Below, in pieces: positions 1-9,282 of a stretch of DNA of 64,000 nucleotides (position 1 is the first letter of the stretch; each line of letters starts with the position of its first letter). A program made the position numbers and the translations under genes. The stretch is from Microvirga roseola. Its GTDB lineage: Bacteria; Pseudomonadota; Alphaproteobacteria; Rhizobiales; Beijerinckiaceae. The notes under the pieces were generated by a model. It saw only the letters and a list, made by a program, of their open reading frames with translations. It was not told the origin of the DNA and searched no databases. Location of the stretch: assembly GCF_020866965.1 (NCBI RefSeq), contig NZ_JAJATX010000014.1, positions 23,365 through 87,364 on the forward strand. Reading direction: 5' to 3'.

Positions 1-94
1 GGACCGCCGAAGCGGTGTGGGTGGGGGTTTAAGGGTGCCCCCGAGACCTGTCAAGCGTTCCGTGCATCCATTTTGAAAAAGGACCGTCGAAGCG
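1..94. repeat. Short direct repeat downstream of the MerR gene
   Basis: A 14-base word at 1-14 (ggaccgccgaagcg) recurs at 81-94 with one mismatch (ggaccgtcgaagcg). The second copy lies directly against the MerR stop codon. No tRNA fold or reading frame was recognised in these 94 bases. The function is unknown and the similarity may be chance. Confidence 0.3.
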
Positions 95-622
95 TCACTC
101 GGAGGCGGCTGCTTCTCCAGGAGACCTCAGGGAACTGAGAACCCGGTCGCATTCGAGCAGGTCGTCGAGCGCCACCCGCAGGCTCCGCAGCGAGGCTTCG
201 GGCATTGCCGCTCGCAAGAATGGCGATGCCGGGGCGCGCTCCACAGGGGACGGGCGTTCGGGGACCTCCTCCTCGTCGCCCATGTCCGTCTCGGGCACAG
301 CCCGCATGTCCGGGCGCGGAGCGACCACGCTCTGCTCCCCGCGCCCGACCGCCTGAACGAAGCGGACGCCCTCCTCCTTGAGGATTCGCTGGACGCCTTT
401 GATCGTATAGCCCTCCCCATAAAGGAGATGGCGGATGCCTTTCAGCAGATCGACGTCGTCCGGCCGGTAATAGCGCCGTCCGCCACCGCGCTTCAGCGGC
501 TTGATATGGGCGAAACGGGTCTCCCAGAACCGCAGCACGTGCTGGGGCAGGTCGAGATCCTCCGCCACCTCGCTGATCGTGCGGAAGGCGTCCGGGCTCT
601 TGTCCATGGCGCCGCTCGCCAT
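95..622 (-). CDS. MerR-family transcriptional regulator
   Basis: This 175-residue protein has an N-terminal MerR-type winged helix (about residues 14-85) with the recognisable segments [16 protein letters not shown] and [11 protein letters not shown]. The C-terminal half is Pro/Glu-rich and lacks the cysteines of metal-sensing MerR proteins. The ligand is therefore unknown. It is the last gene of the minus-strand plsX-fabH-ihfA group and starts 7 bases after the ihfA stop, so it is probably co-transcribed. A MerR gene after ihfA is the usual arrangement in Hyphomicrobiales. An in-frame ATG 15 bases downstream is an alternative start. Confidence 0.9.
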   Translation of the reverse strand: MASGAMDKSPDAFRTISEVAEDLDLPQHVLRFWETRFAHIKPLKRGGGRRYYRPDDVDLLKGIRHLLYGEGYTIKGVQRILKEEGVRFVQAVGRGEQSVVAPRPDMRAVPETDMGDEEEVPERPSPVERAPASPFLRAAMPEASLRSLRVALDDLLECDRVLSSLRSPGEAAASE

Positions 623-629
623 AACGGGA

Positions 630-941
630 TCAGTCCTCGCGCTCGATGATCTCGCCGTTGATGTAGGCCTTCAAGACATTCGAGGGCTTGAACACCATGA
701 CGCGCCGGGGATCGATCGGCACCTCGACACCCGTCTTCGGGTTCCGGCCGATGCGCTCACCCTTGCTGCGGACGATGAAGGAGCCGAAGGAGGACAGCTT
801 GACGGTTTCGCCAGCGGCAAGGCTGTCGCAGATTTCCGCAAGGACCCTCTCGACCAGCTCGGCCGATTCCGTCCGCGAGAGGCCGACCTTCTGGTAGACG
901 GCCTCGCTCAGATCCGCTCTCGTCACAGTTTTGCCAGCCAT
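630..941 (-). CDS. ihfA: Integration host factor subunit alpha
   Basis: This 103-residue protein belongs to the HU/IHF family of DNA-bending proteins and would pair with IHF-beta encoded elsewhere. It carries the beta-arm signature [12 protein letters not shown] with the DNA-intercalating proline, preceded by KLSSFGSF. The opening segment, [19 protein letters not shown], is typical of the alpha subunit. Length matches the family. It lies between fabH (124-base gap upstream) and the MerR gene (7-base gap downstream). The wider fabH gap could hold its own promoter. Confidence 0.97.
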   Translation of the reverse strand: MAGKTVTRADLSEAVYQKVGLSRTESAELVERVLAEICDSLAAGETVKLSSFGSFIVRSKGERIGRNPKTGVEVPIDPRRVMVFKPSNVLKAYINGEIIERED

Positions 942-1065
942 TGCAAATCCCTAGCCCCGGATGAGATTGAATTCTTTCAAGCGCCCTGACGCTATGCACA
1001 TGGCTCCTTATGGTCAACTGCGGAGGTGACCTAAAGGAGCCGACATCAGTCGAACCTTGCGGCCG

Positions 1066-2043
1066 TCACCACCGGATCAGGGCGCTGCCCCAGGTGAAGC
1101 CGCCGCCGATGGCCTCGATCATGACAAGGTCCCCGTCCTTGATCCGCCCGTCCTTACGGGCGGCGTCCAGGGCCAGCGGGATCGAAGCGGCGGAGGTGTT
1201 GCCGTGGCGGTCGACCGTGATGACCACCTTCTCCGGCGCGATGCCGAGCTTCTCCGCACTTGCGGTGATGATCCGTTTGTTGGCCTGGTGCGGCACGAAC
1301 CACTTCAGCTCCTCCGCAGAGGTGCCCGTCGCCGTGAAGGCGTCCTGGACTACGTCCGCCACCATGCCGACGGCGAACTTGAACACCTCTCGCCCCTCCA
1401 TCTTGAGGACGCCGGTGGTCTTGGTGGAGCCGGGACCGCCATTCACGTAGAGCTTGTCCCGGTAGCGCCCGTCCGAGCGCAGGTGGGAGGTCAGCACGCC
1501 CCGGTCGGCGGAGGTGCCCTCCCCCTCCTGGGCCTCGAGCACGATCGCGCCCGCGCCGTCGCCGAAGAGGACGCAGGTGGTGCGGTCGTTCCAGTCGAGG
1601 ATACGCGAGAAGGTCTCCGCGCCCACGACCAGGGCCCGCTTGTGCGAGCCGGACTGGAGGAACTTGTCCGCCGTTGCGACCGCATAGACGAAACCGGTGC
1701 AGACCGCCTGAAGATCGAAAGCCGCGCCGTGGGTCATCCCGAGACCCGTCTGGATCATGGTCGCCACGGAGGGGAAGGTATAGTCCGGGGTCGAGGTCGC
1801 GCAGACGATCAGGTCGATGTCGTCAGGTTTCAGGCCCGCATCGGCCAGGGCGGCCTCGGCCGCCTTGATGCCGAGGATCGACGTCGTCTCGTCGTCATCG
1901 GCGATGTGGCGCTGCTCGATGCCGGTACGCTGAACGATCCACTCGTGGGAGGTATCGACAAGCTTTTCGAGATCACGATTCGTGACCAGGCGTCTCGGCA
2001 GATAGGAGCCGACGCCGCGCACGATGGAACGGGTGCGTTTCAA
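1066..2043 (-). CDS. fabH: Beta-ketoacyl-ACP synthase III
   Basis: This enzyme starts fatty acid synthesis by condensing acetyl-CoA with malonyl-ACP in the cytoplasm. The 325-residue protein shows the full FabH catalytic triad: Cys115 in LQAVCTGF, His252 in VPHQANKR and Asn282 in RHGNTSAAS. It ends in a typical [14 protein letters not shown] tail. It follows plsX by 12 bases on the minus strand, the classic plsX-fabH pair that couples phospholipid and fatty acid initiation. Length and motifs are complete. Confidence 0.98.
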   Translation of the reverse strand: MKRTRSIVRGVGSYLPRRLVTNRDLEKLVDTSHEWIVQRTGIEQRHIADDDETTSILGIKAAEAALADAGLKPDDIDLIVCATSTPDYTFPSVATMIQTGLGMTHGAAFDLQAVCTGFVYAVATADKFLQSGSHKRALVVGAETFSRILDWNDRTTCVLFGDGAGAIVLEAQEGEGTSADRGVLTSHLRSDGRYRDKLYVNGGPGSTKTTGVLKMEGREVFKFAVGMVADVVQDAFTATGTSAEELKWFVPHQANKRIITASAEKLGIAPEKVVITVDRHGNTSAASIPLALDAARKDGRIKDGDLVMIEAIGGGFTWGSALIRW

Positions 2044-2055
2044 GATATGCCGTCC

Positions 2056-3090
2056 TTAGGCCGGTTGCTCGACCGGATCGTGCTCGAGCATGCTCCGGAT
2101 CGTGTTCATCAGTTCAAAATGTGCCATATCGTAGGCAACATCGATGGCGCTGGCAAAGCCAAGGTCGTCGGTTCCGCCGTGGCTCTTGACCACCACTCCC
2201 TCCAGGCCGAGGAAGACACCGCCATTGACCTTGCGCGGGTCCATCTTGTCCTTGAGGGCGTCGAAGGCCTGCTTTGCGAGGAGATAGCCGAGCTTCGCCA
2301 TCAGTGTCCGGCTCATGGCCGAGCGGAGATACTGACCGATCTGCTTGGCCGTTCCCTCGGCGGTCTTGAGGGCGATGTTGCCAGCAAATCCCTCGGTCAC
2401 GACCACGTCGACGGTGCCCTTGCCGATATCGTCCCCCTCGACGAAGCCGCGGTAGTCGATGTTCGGCATGTTCATCTCTCTGAGAATCCGACCGGCCTCC
2501 TTGACCGCCTCGATCCCCTTGATCTCCTCAGTGCCGACATTGAGGAGCCCGACGGTCGGGCGCTCCAGGTCGAACACGATGCGCGCCATGGCCGCTCCCA
2601 TGATCGCCATGTCGACCAGGTGCCCCGCATCCGCGCCGATGGTCGCGCCCACGTCCAGGACGATGCTCTCGCCCCGCATCGTCGGCCACATCGCAGCAAT
2701 GGCCGGGCGCTCGATATGCGCCATGGTCTTGAGGCAGATCTTGGCGGTTGCCATGAGGGCACCGGTATTGCCCGCCGAGACGCAGGCATCCGCCTCCCCG
2801 TCTCGCACCGCCTGGACCGCGCGCCACATGGAGGACTTCCCCCGCCCCATCCGGATCGCCTGGCTTGGCTTCTCGTCCATGGAGATGGCGATGTCCGTAT
2901 GGCGCAGCTCGGTTGCTTCCTTGAGCTTCGGATGGTTGTTGAGGAGCGGACCGACGACGGCCTCGTCCCCGAACATCAGAAAGCGGATATCGGGGTGCCG
3001 CTCCAGGGCCAGAGCCGCGCCCGGGATGACGATCGATGGACCATGATCGCCCCCCATCGCATCAAGCGAAATACGCACAGGCTTCGGCAT
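2056..3090 (-). CDS. plsX: Phosphate acyltransferase PlsX
   Basis: PlsX converts acyl-ACP to acyl-phosphate, the acyl donor for PlsY in phosphatidic acid synthesis. The 344-residue protein has the hallmark N-terminal segment [12 protein letters not shown], then [10 protein letters not shown] and the C-terminal EGVVVKSHG. It is a peripheral membrane enzyme with no membrane segments. It precedes fabH by 12 bases. No rpmF gene sits between it and the upstream DUF177 gene, unlike the yceD-rpmF-plsX order of many gammaproteobacteria. Confidence 0.98.
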   Translation of the reverse strand: MPKPVRISLDAMGGDHGPSIVIPGAALALERHPDIRFLMFGDEAVVGPLLNNHPKLKEATELRHTDIAISMDEKPSQAIRMGRGKSSMWRAVQAVRDGEADACVSAGNTGALMATAKICLKTMAHIERPAIAAMWPTMRGESIVLDVGATIGADAGHLVDMAIMGAAMARIVFDLERPTVGLLNVGTEEIKGIEAVKEAGRILREMNMPNIDYRGFVEGDDIGKGTVDVVVTEGFAGNIALKTAEGTAKQIGQYLRSAMSRTLMAKLGYLLAKQAFDALKDKMDPRKVNGGVFLGLEGVVVKSHGGTDDLGFASAIDVAYDMAHFELMNTIRSMLEHDPVEQPA

Positions 3091-3207
3091 CGGCGGTTCG
3101 TTCTTTCTAGATGAGCTTCTCGGCAGCCGGCGGAAAATAGCGGTTTGCGTTGGCTCCGCAACCGAATTCTATATCCCGCCAACCAAGGACCGCACGGGTC
3201 CGAAAGC

Positions 3208-3720
3208 CTATTTCTGCTTAAGCCTGTTGAGCGCCGCAAAGGGGCTGTCCTTCTCATCCGCCGGGTCGCGGTAGGAGAAGTCGACTCCCGGCTTCCGGGG
3301 ATAGGGATCGAGCCCGAGGGCCAGGAACTCGGACGTCAAAGCGCCGAGGTCGATCTGGCCGTTCACGATCTCATCCGGCGGCTCGTATTCGTGCATCTCC
3401 GTCGGAGGCTCGGGCGGCATGCCGGAGGACTCCGCAAAGTCCACCTCGACCTCCTCCTCAATATCGGAATCGAACTGCTCGAGTGTGACGACGCAGGTCT
3501 GGGTCACAGAAGCCTTCACCGTCCCTTTCACATGGATTCCCTTGGCCGAACTCGTCAGCTTGAAGTCCCCGGACAGCGCCTGGATGCCAGGCAGGCCAAA
3601 ATCCCGCGCAAGGGCCGCCCGCTCCTCCTCCGTCGCCACCACGTGGGCTTCGGTTCCCTGGGGGGGGATGTTCATGACATCGACGGGCCGGGACAGCGGT
3701 CCCACGGTTTCAGGGGTCAT
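3208..3720 (-). CDS. DUF177 (YceD-like) protein
   Basis: This 170-residue protein matches the YceD/DUF177 family, whose members lie next to rpmF/plsX and have been linked to large-subunit rRNA processing. The middle part (GIHVKGTVKASVTQTCVVTLE) resembles the family core, followed by an acidic stretch (DIEEEVEVDFAE) and a conserved VNGQIDLGAL-like segment. Its ATG overlaps the stop of the upstream chaperone gene as ATGA, so the two are probably translationally coupled. The exact role in this organism is not known. Confidence 0.88.
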   Translation of the reverse strand: MTPETVGPLSRPVDVMNIPPQGTEAHVVATEEERAALARDFGLPGIQALSGDFKLTSSAKGIHVKGTVKASVTQTCVVTLEQFDSDIEEEVEVDFAESSGMPPEPPTEMHEYEPPDEIVNGQIDLGALTSEFLALGLDPYPRKPGVDFSYRDPADEKDSPFAALNRLKQK

Positions 3721-4262
3721 GGGGTTCCCTCCTCTGCATAGGTTTCCGGCACGGGGAAGACAGGTCCTGTCTCCAGAAGCGCGTCCAGGTCCATGGTCTC
3801 CAGACCGCGGTTCGCGGCCAAGGCATAACGCGCGAGCGTCGTGGCGGGTGCCTCGCCTCCCAGGGCGTTGCGACCGAGAGCCTCGGCGAGGGCTCCTTCA
3901 TCCGCCTCACCCAGCGGCTCATCATAGGCCTGAGCTCGGCCATAGAAGGCGGCGGCGATCTTCTTCATGCGCTTCGGCACGACCGTGTCGCCGACGCCCA
4001 TCTCCCTCAGGGAAGCGTCCATGTCGCGGAAAAAGGCGTCGGTTAGGTCCTTGGCGACTTCGTCTGCAGGCGCCGGCAGGTCCCGAAGGGCGCGCAGGAC
4101 AAGAATCATATGAAGGGAAAGGGCCTCGAAACGGCCCTCGAGGGTGTCCGGGACCCTGAGGCTTCCATACAGCCCAGGCGCACGGGCCGCGGTGGCGATC
4201 CTCTTGTAGAGAAGCGCGATGGCGGTGCGTCTTGGATCCTTTCGGAAGAGACTGAAGATCAC
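3717..4262 (-). CDS. Ubiquinol-cytochrome c chaperone family protein (CBP3-like)
   Basis: The protein belongs to the CBP3/UQCC1 family, which helps assemble the cytochrome bc1 complex by assisting cytochrome b. The core runs from FSLFRKDPRR through LYGSLRVPDTLEGRFE and HMILVLRALR to FFRDMDASLREMGVGD. I chose the GTG at 4262 because family homology begins there and a GGAAGG motif lies upstream. The open frame extends to a GTG at 4364, but that would leave one base between it and the divergent bamE start. The stop overlaps the DUF177 start (ATGA). Confidence 0.85.
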   Translation of the reverse strand: MIFSLFRKDPRRTAIALLYKRIATAARAPGLYGSLRVPDTLEGRFEALSLHMILVLRALRDLPAPADEVAKDLTDAFFRDMDASLREMGVGDTVVPKRMKKIAAAFYGRAQAYDEPLGEADEGALAEALGRNALGGEAPATTLARYALAANRGLETMDLDALLETGPVFPVPETYAEEGTP

Positions 4263-4365
4263 AGCTTTGGCCCTTCCAAGCTTGTCAAAATCATAGCTCC
4301 GGGGTACGCCATCACCGTCCATAGGCGCAAGCTTATCCGCGCCGCATTCCTGGAAGAACCACACG
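4263..4365. promoter_or_regulatory. Probable divergent promoter region between bc1 chaperone and bamE
   Basis: These 103 bases separate the preferred start of the minus-strand bc1 chaperone gene from the ATG of plus-strand bamE, so both promoters should lie here. I cannot pick out a convincing -35/-10 pair by eye. Confidence 0.4.
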
Positions 4366-4821
4366 ATGCGTCGAAATCATACCCTTCTGGTGCGCTTGGC
4401 TGCCGCAACGCTTCTCGCCTCCTCCGTCGCCGCCTGCACGGTCGGCGAGGAATTCCACCGCGGCTACATCGTGGATGAAAACGCAATTTCGCAGGTCAAG
4501 AAGGGCATGAGCGGCGAGCAGGTCCTCGAGACCCTCGGCTCCCCCTCCACCGTTTCCACGGTCGGCAACAAGAGCTGGTACTACATAAGCCAGAAGTCCC
4601 GCCGCACGTTCCAGTTCATGCCCGAGCAGGTGGTGGACCAGCGGGTCACCGCCGTCTATTTCGACCCGAACCTGAGGGTCGAGCGCGTGGCGCTCTACGG
4701 CCTGCAGGACGGCCAGGTCTTCGATTTCATCACCCGCACGACGCCGGCGGGCGGCCAGGAGACGAGCTTCCTCGGACAGCTCCTGCGCGGCACGAACAAC
4801 TTCAACCCGTTCGGCTCCTAA
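4366..4821 (+). CDS. bamE: Outer membrane assembly lipoprotein BamE (SmpA/OmlA)
   Basis: BamE is the small lipoprotein of the outer-membrane beta-barrel assembly machine. The 151-residue precursor has a signal peptide ending in a lipobox with Cys24 (ASSVAACTVG). The SmpA/OmlA fold follows: ISQVKKGMSGEQVLETLGSPS, SWYYISQKS and the conserved VTAVYFD strand. It diverges from the bc1 chaperone gene and is followed by a strong hairpin terminator. It stands alone as a transcription unit. Confidence 0.95.
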   Translation: MRRNHTLLVRLAAATLLASSVAACTVGEEFHRGYIVDENAISQVKKGMSGEQVLETLGSPSTVSTVGNKSWYYISQKSRRTFQFMPEQVVDQRVTAVYFDPNLRVERVALYGLQDGQVFDFITRTTPAGGQETSFLGQLLRGTNNFNPFGS

Positions 4822-4861
4822 ACCTCTCGGATCAGACCTGAACCTCGTCAGAGGAAACGAC

Positions 4862-4893
4862 AAAGGCCGGGCTCACGCCCGGCCTTTTCTTTT
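4862..4893 (+). terminator. Rho-independent terminator of bamE
   Basis: A 10-base-pair stem (aaggccgggc / gcccggcctt) with a TCAC loop is followed by TTTTCTTTT, 40 bases after the bamE stop. It may also end transcripts of the convergent DUF2087 gene, since an A-run precedes the stem. Confidence 0.85.
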
Positions 4894-4897
4894 GGAT

Positions 4898-5488
4898 TCA
4901 CGCCGACGGTCTGCCCTGGTCAGGCTCCGTCTCGGAGGATTTCCCAGCGGCAGTTCGCAGCTTGGGATGCCGCAGCATGGCTACAGCCTCGGCGGGCACG
5001 GGCCACTCCACGCGGCGATAGACGCGCCCATCGCGGGTTCGCTCCATCAGACCGAGATCGCAGAGCTCTCGCCGCAGCAACGCGTGATCCCCGAAGCCGT
5101 GCAGGGCCTTGAGCCGCTCATTGACCTGCGCTTCGGAGAGATTCTCCTTCGCCGGCAGGCGCGACCACAGCACCCACAAGGCGATCGACTGTTCGCTCCA
5201 TTTGCCGGGCCAGCGCTGCAAGCGTCCCTCAGCGTCGAAGCAACGGGCGAGGCGTTCGATCCTTCTTGGGTCAACAGGCTCCGCCTCCGGAGCGGGCGGA
5301 TTCATCGTGCGCTCGGCGGCGAGCTGGGCGCGGAGCTGCTGAAAGTTGCGGTGGCCAATGGAGCGGGCCAGCATGTTGAGCAGCTCGAGATGTCCCGGCA
5401 TCGCATCGCGTTCGGCGAGTTGCTGGCGCAGGGAGCGCGCAACGGCGGAAATGTCGTTGGCGTGAAACGGCAAGATCGTCCTGGACAT
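4898..5488 (-). CDS. DUF2087 domain-containing protein
   Basis: The 196-residue protein has a C-terminal DUF2087 domain (about residues 75-165), with the segments GRLQRWPGKWSEQ, SEAQVNERLKALHGFGDH, LLRRELCDLGLM and TRDGRVYRRV. DUF2087 resembles a winged-helix DNA-binding module and is often fused to transcription factors. The N-terminal part (ISAVARSLRQQLAERD, ARSIGHRNFQQLRAQL) resembles the N-terminal segment of related short regulators. A regulatory role is plausible but not shown. It stands alone on the minus strand. Confidence 0.8.
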   Translation of the reverse strand: MSRTILPFHANDISAVARSLRQQLAERDAMPGHLELLNMLARSIGHRNFQQLRAQLAAERTMNPPAPEAEPVDPRRIERLARCFDAEGRLQRWPGKWSEQSIALWVLWSRLPAKENLSEAQVNERLKALHGFGDHALLRRELCDLGLMERTRDGRVYRRVEWPVPAEAVAMLRHPKLRTAAGKSSETEPDQGRPSA

Positions 5489-5702
5489 GACCTATCCCTC
5501 GTTCTCGTGCCTATCCGACGCGGGATGACCGGCGATCGCCTTTCCGACGCGGCACGGGGAATGGTGTCCGTCGATGTTGTGAAGCGGCAGGTTTAGCGTA
5601 CCCCTCGGGGTGGCGATGCCTCGGTGAACTGCAGACCGTGCAATGTCGATAATACGTCCCGGCGACCCGATCAAGCTTTGCCGCGCATTCCGAGAGACCA
5701 TA

Positions 5703-5736
5703 ACGAAAAGACCCCGCAGGTCGCCCTGCGGGGTCC
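5703..5736 (-). terminator. Rho-independent terminator of hppA
   Basis: An 11-base-pair perfect stem (gaccccgcagg / cctgcggggtc) with a 4-base loop is followed on the minus strand by TTTTCG. It lies 22 bases beyond the hppA stop codon. Confidence 0.85.
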
Positions 5737-5757
5737 GGGATTCCGCTCTTGCTCGCC

Positions 5758-7881
5758 TTACGAATGCGCGAGGATCGCAAGGAGCAGCAGGGCGATGATG
5801 TTGGTGATCTTGATCGCCGGATTGACGGCAGGGCCCGCCGTATCCTTGTAGGGGTCGCCGACGGTGTCGCCGGTCACGGACGCCTTGTGGGCCTCCGAGC
5901 CCTTGTGGTGGGTGATGCCCGCCTCGTCCGTAAAGCCGTCCTCGAAGGACTTCTTGGCGTTGTCCCAGGCGCCGCCGCCGGAGGTCATGGAAATCGCCAC
6001 GAAGAGACCGGTGACGATGACGCCCAGAAGCATCGCGCCCACGGCCGAGAAGGCCTGAGACTTGTCCGCGATCCAGTAGATCACGAAATAGGTCACGATC
6101 GGGGCCAGCACCGGCAGGAGCGAAGGCACAATCATTTCCTTGATCGCCGAGCGGGTCAGCATGTCCACCGCGCGTCCGTAGTCGGGACGGTCGGTGCCTG
6201 CCATGATGCCCGGCTTCTCCTTGAACTGGCGGCGCACCTCCTCGACCACTGAGCCGGCCGCCCGGCCCACCGCCGTCATGGCGATGCCGCCGAAGAGGAA
6301 CGGAATGAGGCCGCCGAAGAGAAGCCCGACCACCACGTAGGGATTGGCGAGCGAGAAGTCCGGCACCACGCCCTGGAAGTACGGGTATTGGGCCGCATTC
6401 TGGGTGAAGTAGTTGAGGTCGGAGGTATAGGCCGCGAACAGCACAAGGGCGCCGAGACCCGCCGAGCCGATGGCGTAGCCTTTCGTCACGGCCTTGGTGG
6501 TGTTCCCGACCGCATCCAGAGCGTCCGTGGACTTGCGGACCTCCTTCGGCAGACCCGCCATTTCGGCGATACCGCCAGCATTGTCCGTCACCGGGCCGAA
6601 GGCGTCGAGGGCGACGATCATTCCCGCGACAGCCAGCATGGCCGTCACCGCGATCGCGATGCCGAACAGGCCTGCGAGCTTGAAGGCGACGATGATGCCC
6701 GCAACGATCACGAGCGCCGGGAGCGCCGTGGATTCGAGGGAGATGGCCAAGCCCTGGATGACATTGGTGCCGTGGCCAGTGACCGAGGCCTGGGCGATGG
6801 AGCGCACGGGGCGAAAGCCCACGCCCGTGTAGTACTCGGTGATGACCACAATGAGCGCCGTGACGGCAAAGCCGATGACGGCGCACCAGAACAGGTCGAG
6901 CCCGGAGAACGTGACGCCGGCGAGCGTCTCGAAGCCGATGGTCAGCCATGTCACGAGGGCGATGGCGACGACCGAGAGCAGGCCGGTTGCGATCAGGCCC
7001 TTGTAGAGAGCGCCCATGATCGACTCGTTCTGGCCCAGCCGCACGAAGAAGGTGCCGAGGATCGAGGTCACGATGCAGGCCGCCCCGATGGAGAGCGGGA
7101 AGAGCATCATCGTGTCGAGGCTCGGGTGGCCGGCGAAGAACAGGGCCGCCAAAACCATGGTGGCGACGATGGTCACCGCATAGGTCTCGAACAGGTCGGC
7201 CGCCATCCCGGCGCAGTCGCCAACATTGTCGCCCACGTTGTCGGCGATGGTCGCCGGGTTGCGCGGGTCGTCCTCCGGAATTCCGGCCTCGACCTTGCCG
7301 ACCAGATCGCCCCCCACGTCGGCGCCCTTTGTGAAGATGCCGCCGCCAAGGCGGGCGAAGATCGAGATCAGCGAGGCGCCGAAACCGAGGGCCACGAGGC
7401 TGTCGATGACGACGCGGTCACCGGGAAGCAGGCCGCCGAGGCGGGTCAGGTAGCCGTAATAGAGAGCGACGCCGAGCAGGGCGAGGCCCGCGACGAGCAT
7501 GCCCGTCACGGCTCCGGCCTTGAATGCGACGTCCAAGCCGCCGCCGAGGGACTGGGTGGCCGCCTGCGCCGTGCGGACATTGGCGCGGACGGACACGTTC
7601 ATGCCGATGAAGCCGGCTGCGCCCGAGAGGATCGCGCCGATGGCGAAGCCGATGGCGACGCGAAGGCCTAGGAAATAGGCGATGATGGCGAAGAGCACCA
7701 CGCCCACGATGGCAATGGTGATGTATTGCCGGCGGAGATAAGCCTTTGCGCCTTCAGCAATTGCGTTCGCAATTTCCTGCATACGCTGAGAACCGGCGTC
7801 GCGCTTCATCACATCGCTGATGGCCCAGAGGCCATAGGCGATGGAAAGAAGGCCGCCCAGAATGATCAGGGTCAGTGCCAT
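5758..7881 (-). CDS. hppA: Membrane-bound proton-translocating pyrophosphatase
   Basis: This 707-residue integral membrane enzyme hydrolyses pyrophosphate and pumps protons. About 16 hydrophobic segments are visible. The PPi-binding region reads [20 protein letters not shown], followed by [18 protein letters not shown]. The cation-specificity site reads [19 protein letters not shown], with Lys where potassium-dependent enzymes have Ala, which by family rules indicates the K+-independent type. It is a single gene on the minus strand, with a 156-base gap to the MFS gene and its own terminator. Confidence 0.97.
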   Translation of the reverse strand: MALTLIILGGLLSIAYGLWAISDVMKRDAGSQRMQEIANAIAEGAKAYLRRQYITIAIVGVVLFAIIAYFLGLRVAIGFAIGAILSGAAGFIGMNVSVRANVRTAQAATQSLGGGLDVAFKAGAVTGMLVAGLALLGVALYYGYLTRLGGLLPGDRVVIDSLVALGFGASLISIFARLGGGIFTKGADVGGDLVGKVEAGIPEDDPRNPATIADNVGDNVGDCAGMAADLFETYAVTIVATMVLAALFFAGHPSLDTMMLFPLSIGAACIVTSILGTFFVRLGQNESIMGALYKGLIATGLLSVVAIALVTWLTIGFETLAGVTFSGLDLFWCAVIGFAVTALIVVITEYYTGVGFRPVRSIAQASVTGHGTNVIQGLAISLESTALPALVIVAGIIVAFKLAGLFGIAIAVTAMLAVAGMIVALDAFGPVTDNAGGIAEMAGLPKEVRKSTDALDAVGNTTKAVTKGYAIGSAGLGALVLFAAYTSDLNYFTQNAAQYPYFQGVVPDFSLANPYVVVGLLFGGLIPFLFGGIAMTAVGRAAGSVVEEVRRQFKEKPGIMAGTDRPDYGRAVDMLTRSAIKEMIVPSLLPVLAPIVTYFVIYWIADKSQAFSAVGAMLLGVIVTGLFVAISMTSGGGAWDNAKKSFEDGFTDEAGITHHKGSEAHKASVTGDTVGDPYKDTAGPAVNPAIKITNIIALLLLAILAHS

Positions 7882-8037
7882 TGTACTTTTGCCATCCTTG
7901 TTATGGGAAAGCAGAAAGCCGCGTCACAAGGCCTCTATTTTGGCCTTGATGGCCCCCACCCCCAGCGAAGTCTATACTTGGTGACAAAAAAACAGGCACC
8001 CCGCAACGATCCTTCCGGCGAAACCCACAGGAAGACT

Positions 8038-9282
8038 TTAAGCTGCTGCGGGAAACTTCGCCCGTCCCTGCCAGCTTAGCAGAACTAGGGCGACCAGGAC
8101 CGGCGGGAAGACGAGCCAGTTCACGCTGTCCCACCCGCCCCCATTGAGAAGCTGACCGGCAGAGAAGGAGGCTGCGGCGACCGAGCCGAAGACCAGAAAG
8201 TCGTTGGCGGCCTGGACTTTCGTGCGCTCCTCCGGGCGGTAGCACTCGGTCACGAGGGCCGTTGCGCCGATGAAGCCGAAGTTCCAGCCGACCCCGAGGA
8301 GGATCAGTGTGATCCAGAAATGGGCAATGGTGATGCCCGACAGGCCGACCAGGGCGGAAACGGCGATGAGGACGAGCCCGGCCGCGGTCACCCGCCCCTT
8401 TCCGAAGCGCCCGATCAAGCGGCCGGTGAAGAAGCTCGGGCCGAACATGGCGAGGATATGCCACTGGATCCCGAGGGCCGCGGCTCCGACCGGGTGACCG
8501 CATCCGATCATGGCGAGGGGCGCCGCCGTCATGACGAAGCTCATGAGACTGTAGGAGACGAGACCCGTCACGGCGGCGACGATGAACCGGGGCTGCCGCA
8601 TGATCTCGAGAAGCGGCCTTCCCCCGGAACTCCCGCTCGGTGCGACAATGACAGGCGCAGGTCTCAGGAAGGAAACGACGATCATGGACAGGAAGGCCAG
8701 GACCGCCTGCCCCAGGAACGCTCCGGAAAACGGAGCCGTTTCGACGGCATCGCGGGTCCAGATGCGGGTCCAGATGACGGTCTGGGGACCGATGATCCCC
8801 GCGGCCAGCCCGCCGGACATCACCCAGGAGATCGCCCTCGGCTTGAAGGCCTCGGAAGCAGAGTCCGTCGCCGCAAAGCGGTAGCTCTGGTTGAAGGATC
8901 CGTACATGCCGATGATCAGCGTGCCGATGCAAAAGAGCATGAAGCTGAACGAGGTGATGCCGAAGGCAGCCAGGCAGCCTCCGAACAGGCCGATGGCGGC
9001 GCCCACGATGTAGCCGATGCGCCGCCCGGCGCGCCGCATCAGCATGGCGGCCGGGATGGTGCCGAGCGCCAGACCGAGATTGAGCAGGCTCACGGGAAGG
9101 GTGGCGAATTCCTTGTTGCTGGCCAGGGACTGCCCGACGAGGCCGCCCAAGGACACCACGATGGCCGGGCTCGAGCCGCCGAGAGCCAGAGCGACGGCAA
9201 GGACAAGAGCGTTGCGCTTGGCGAGGGCATCGCCGTCCGGGATCGGGGCGGCACTGCTAGAAATGTGAGTATGAGCCGACAT
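8038..9282 (-). CDS. MFS transporter
   Basis: This is a 414-residue major facilitator with about 12 hydrophobic segments. The first loop carries a typical motif A-like pattern (MLMRRAGRRIGYIVGA, residues about 80-95), and TGRLIGRFGKGR is the equivalent in the second half. The substrate cannot be read from sequence. I chose the ATG at 9282 (MSAHTHISS) because it overlaps the thiL end by only 26 bases and has a GAAAGA upstream; the frame stays open to 9348. It is transcribed after thiL, probably in the same operon. Confidence 0.9.
   Translation of the reverse strand: MSAHTHISSSAAPIPDGDALAKRNALVLAVALALGGSSPAIVVSLGGLVGQSLASNKEFATLPVSLLNLGLALGTIPAAMLMRRAGRRIGYIVGAAIGLFGGCLAAFGITSFSFMLFCIGTLIIGMYGSFNQSYRFAATDSASEAFKPRAISWVMSGGLAAGIIGPQTVIWTRIWTRDAVETAPFSGAFLGQAVLAFLSMIVVSFLRPAPVIVAPSGSSGGRPLLEIMRQPRFIVAAVTGLVSYSLMSFVMTAAPLAMIGCGHPVGAAALGIQWHILAMFGPSFFTGRLIGRFGKGRVTAAGLVLIAVSALVGLSGITIAHFWITLILLGVGWNFGFIGATALVTECYRPEERTKVQAANDFLVFGSVAAASFSAGQLLNGGGWDSVNWLVFPPVLVALVLLSWQGRAKFPAAA

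Noticed and set aside
1057-3114. 685-residue plus-strand open frame over fabH and plsX
   Set aside because: Antisense shadow of two well-identified genes in GC-rich DNA; the translation is His/Asp/Gly-rich without any domain.
7970-8037. Terminator of the MFS gene (T-run at about 7986)
   Set aside because: The stem before the T-run is weak; termination is possible but not supported.
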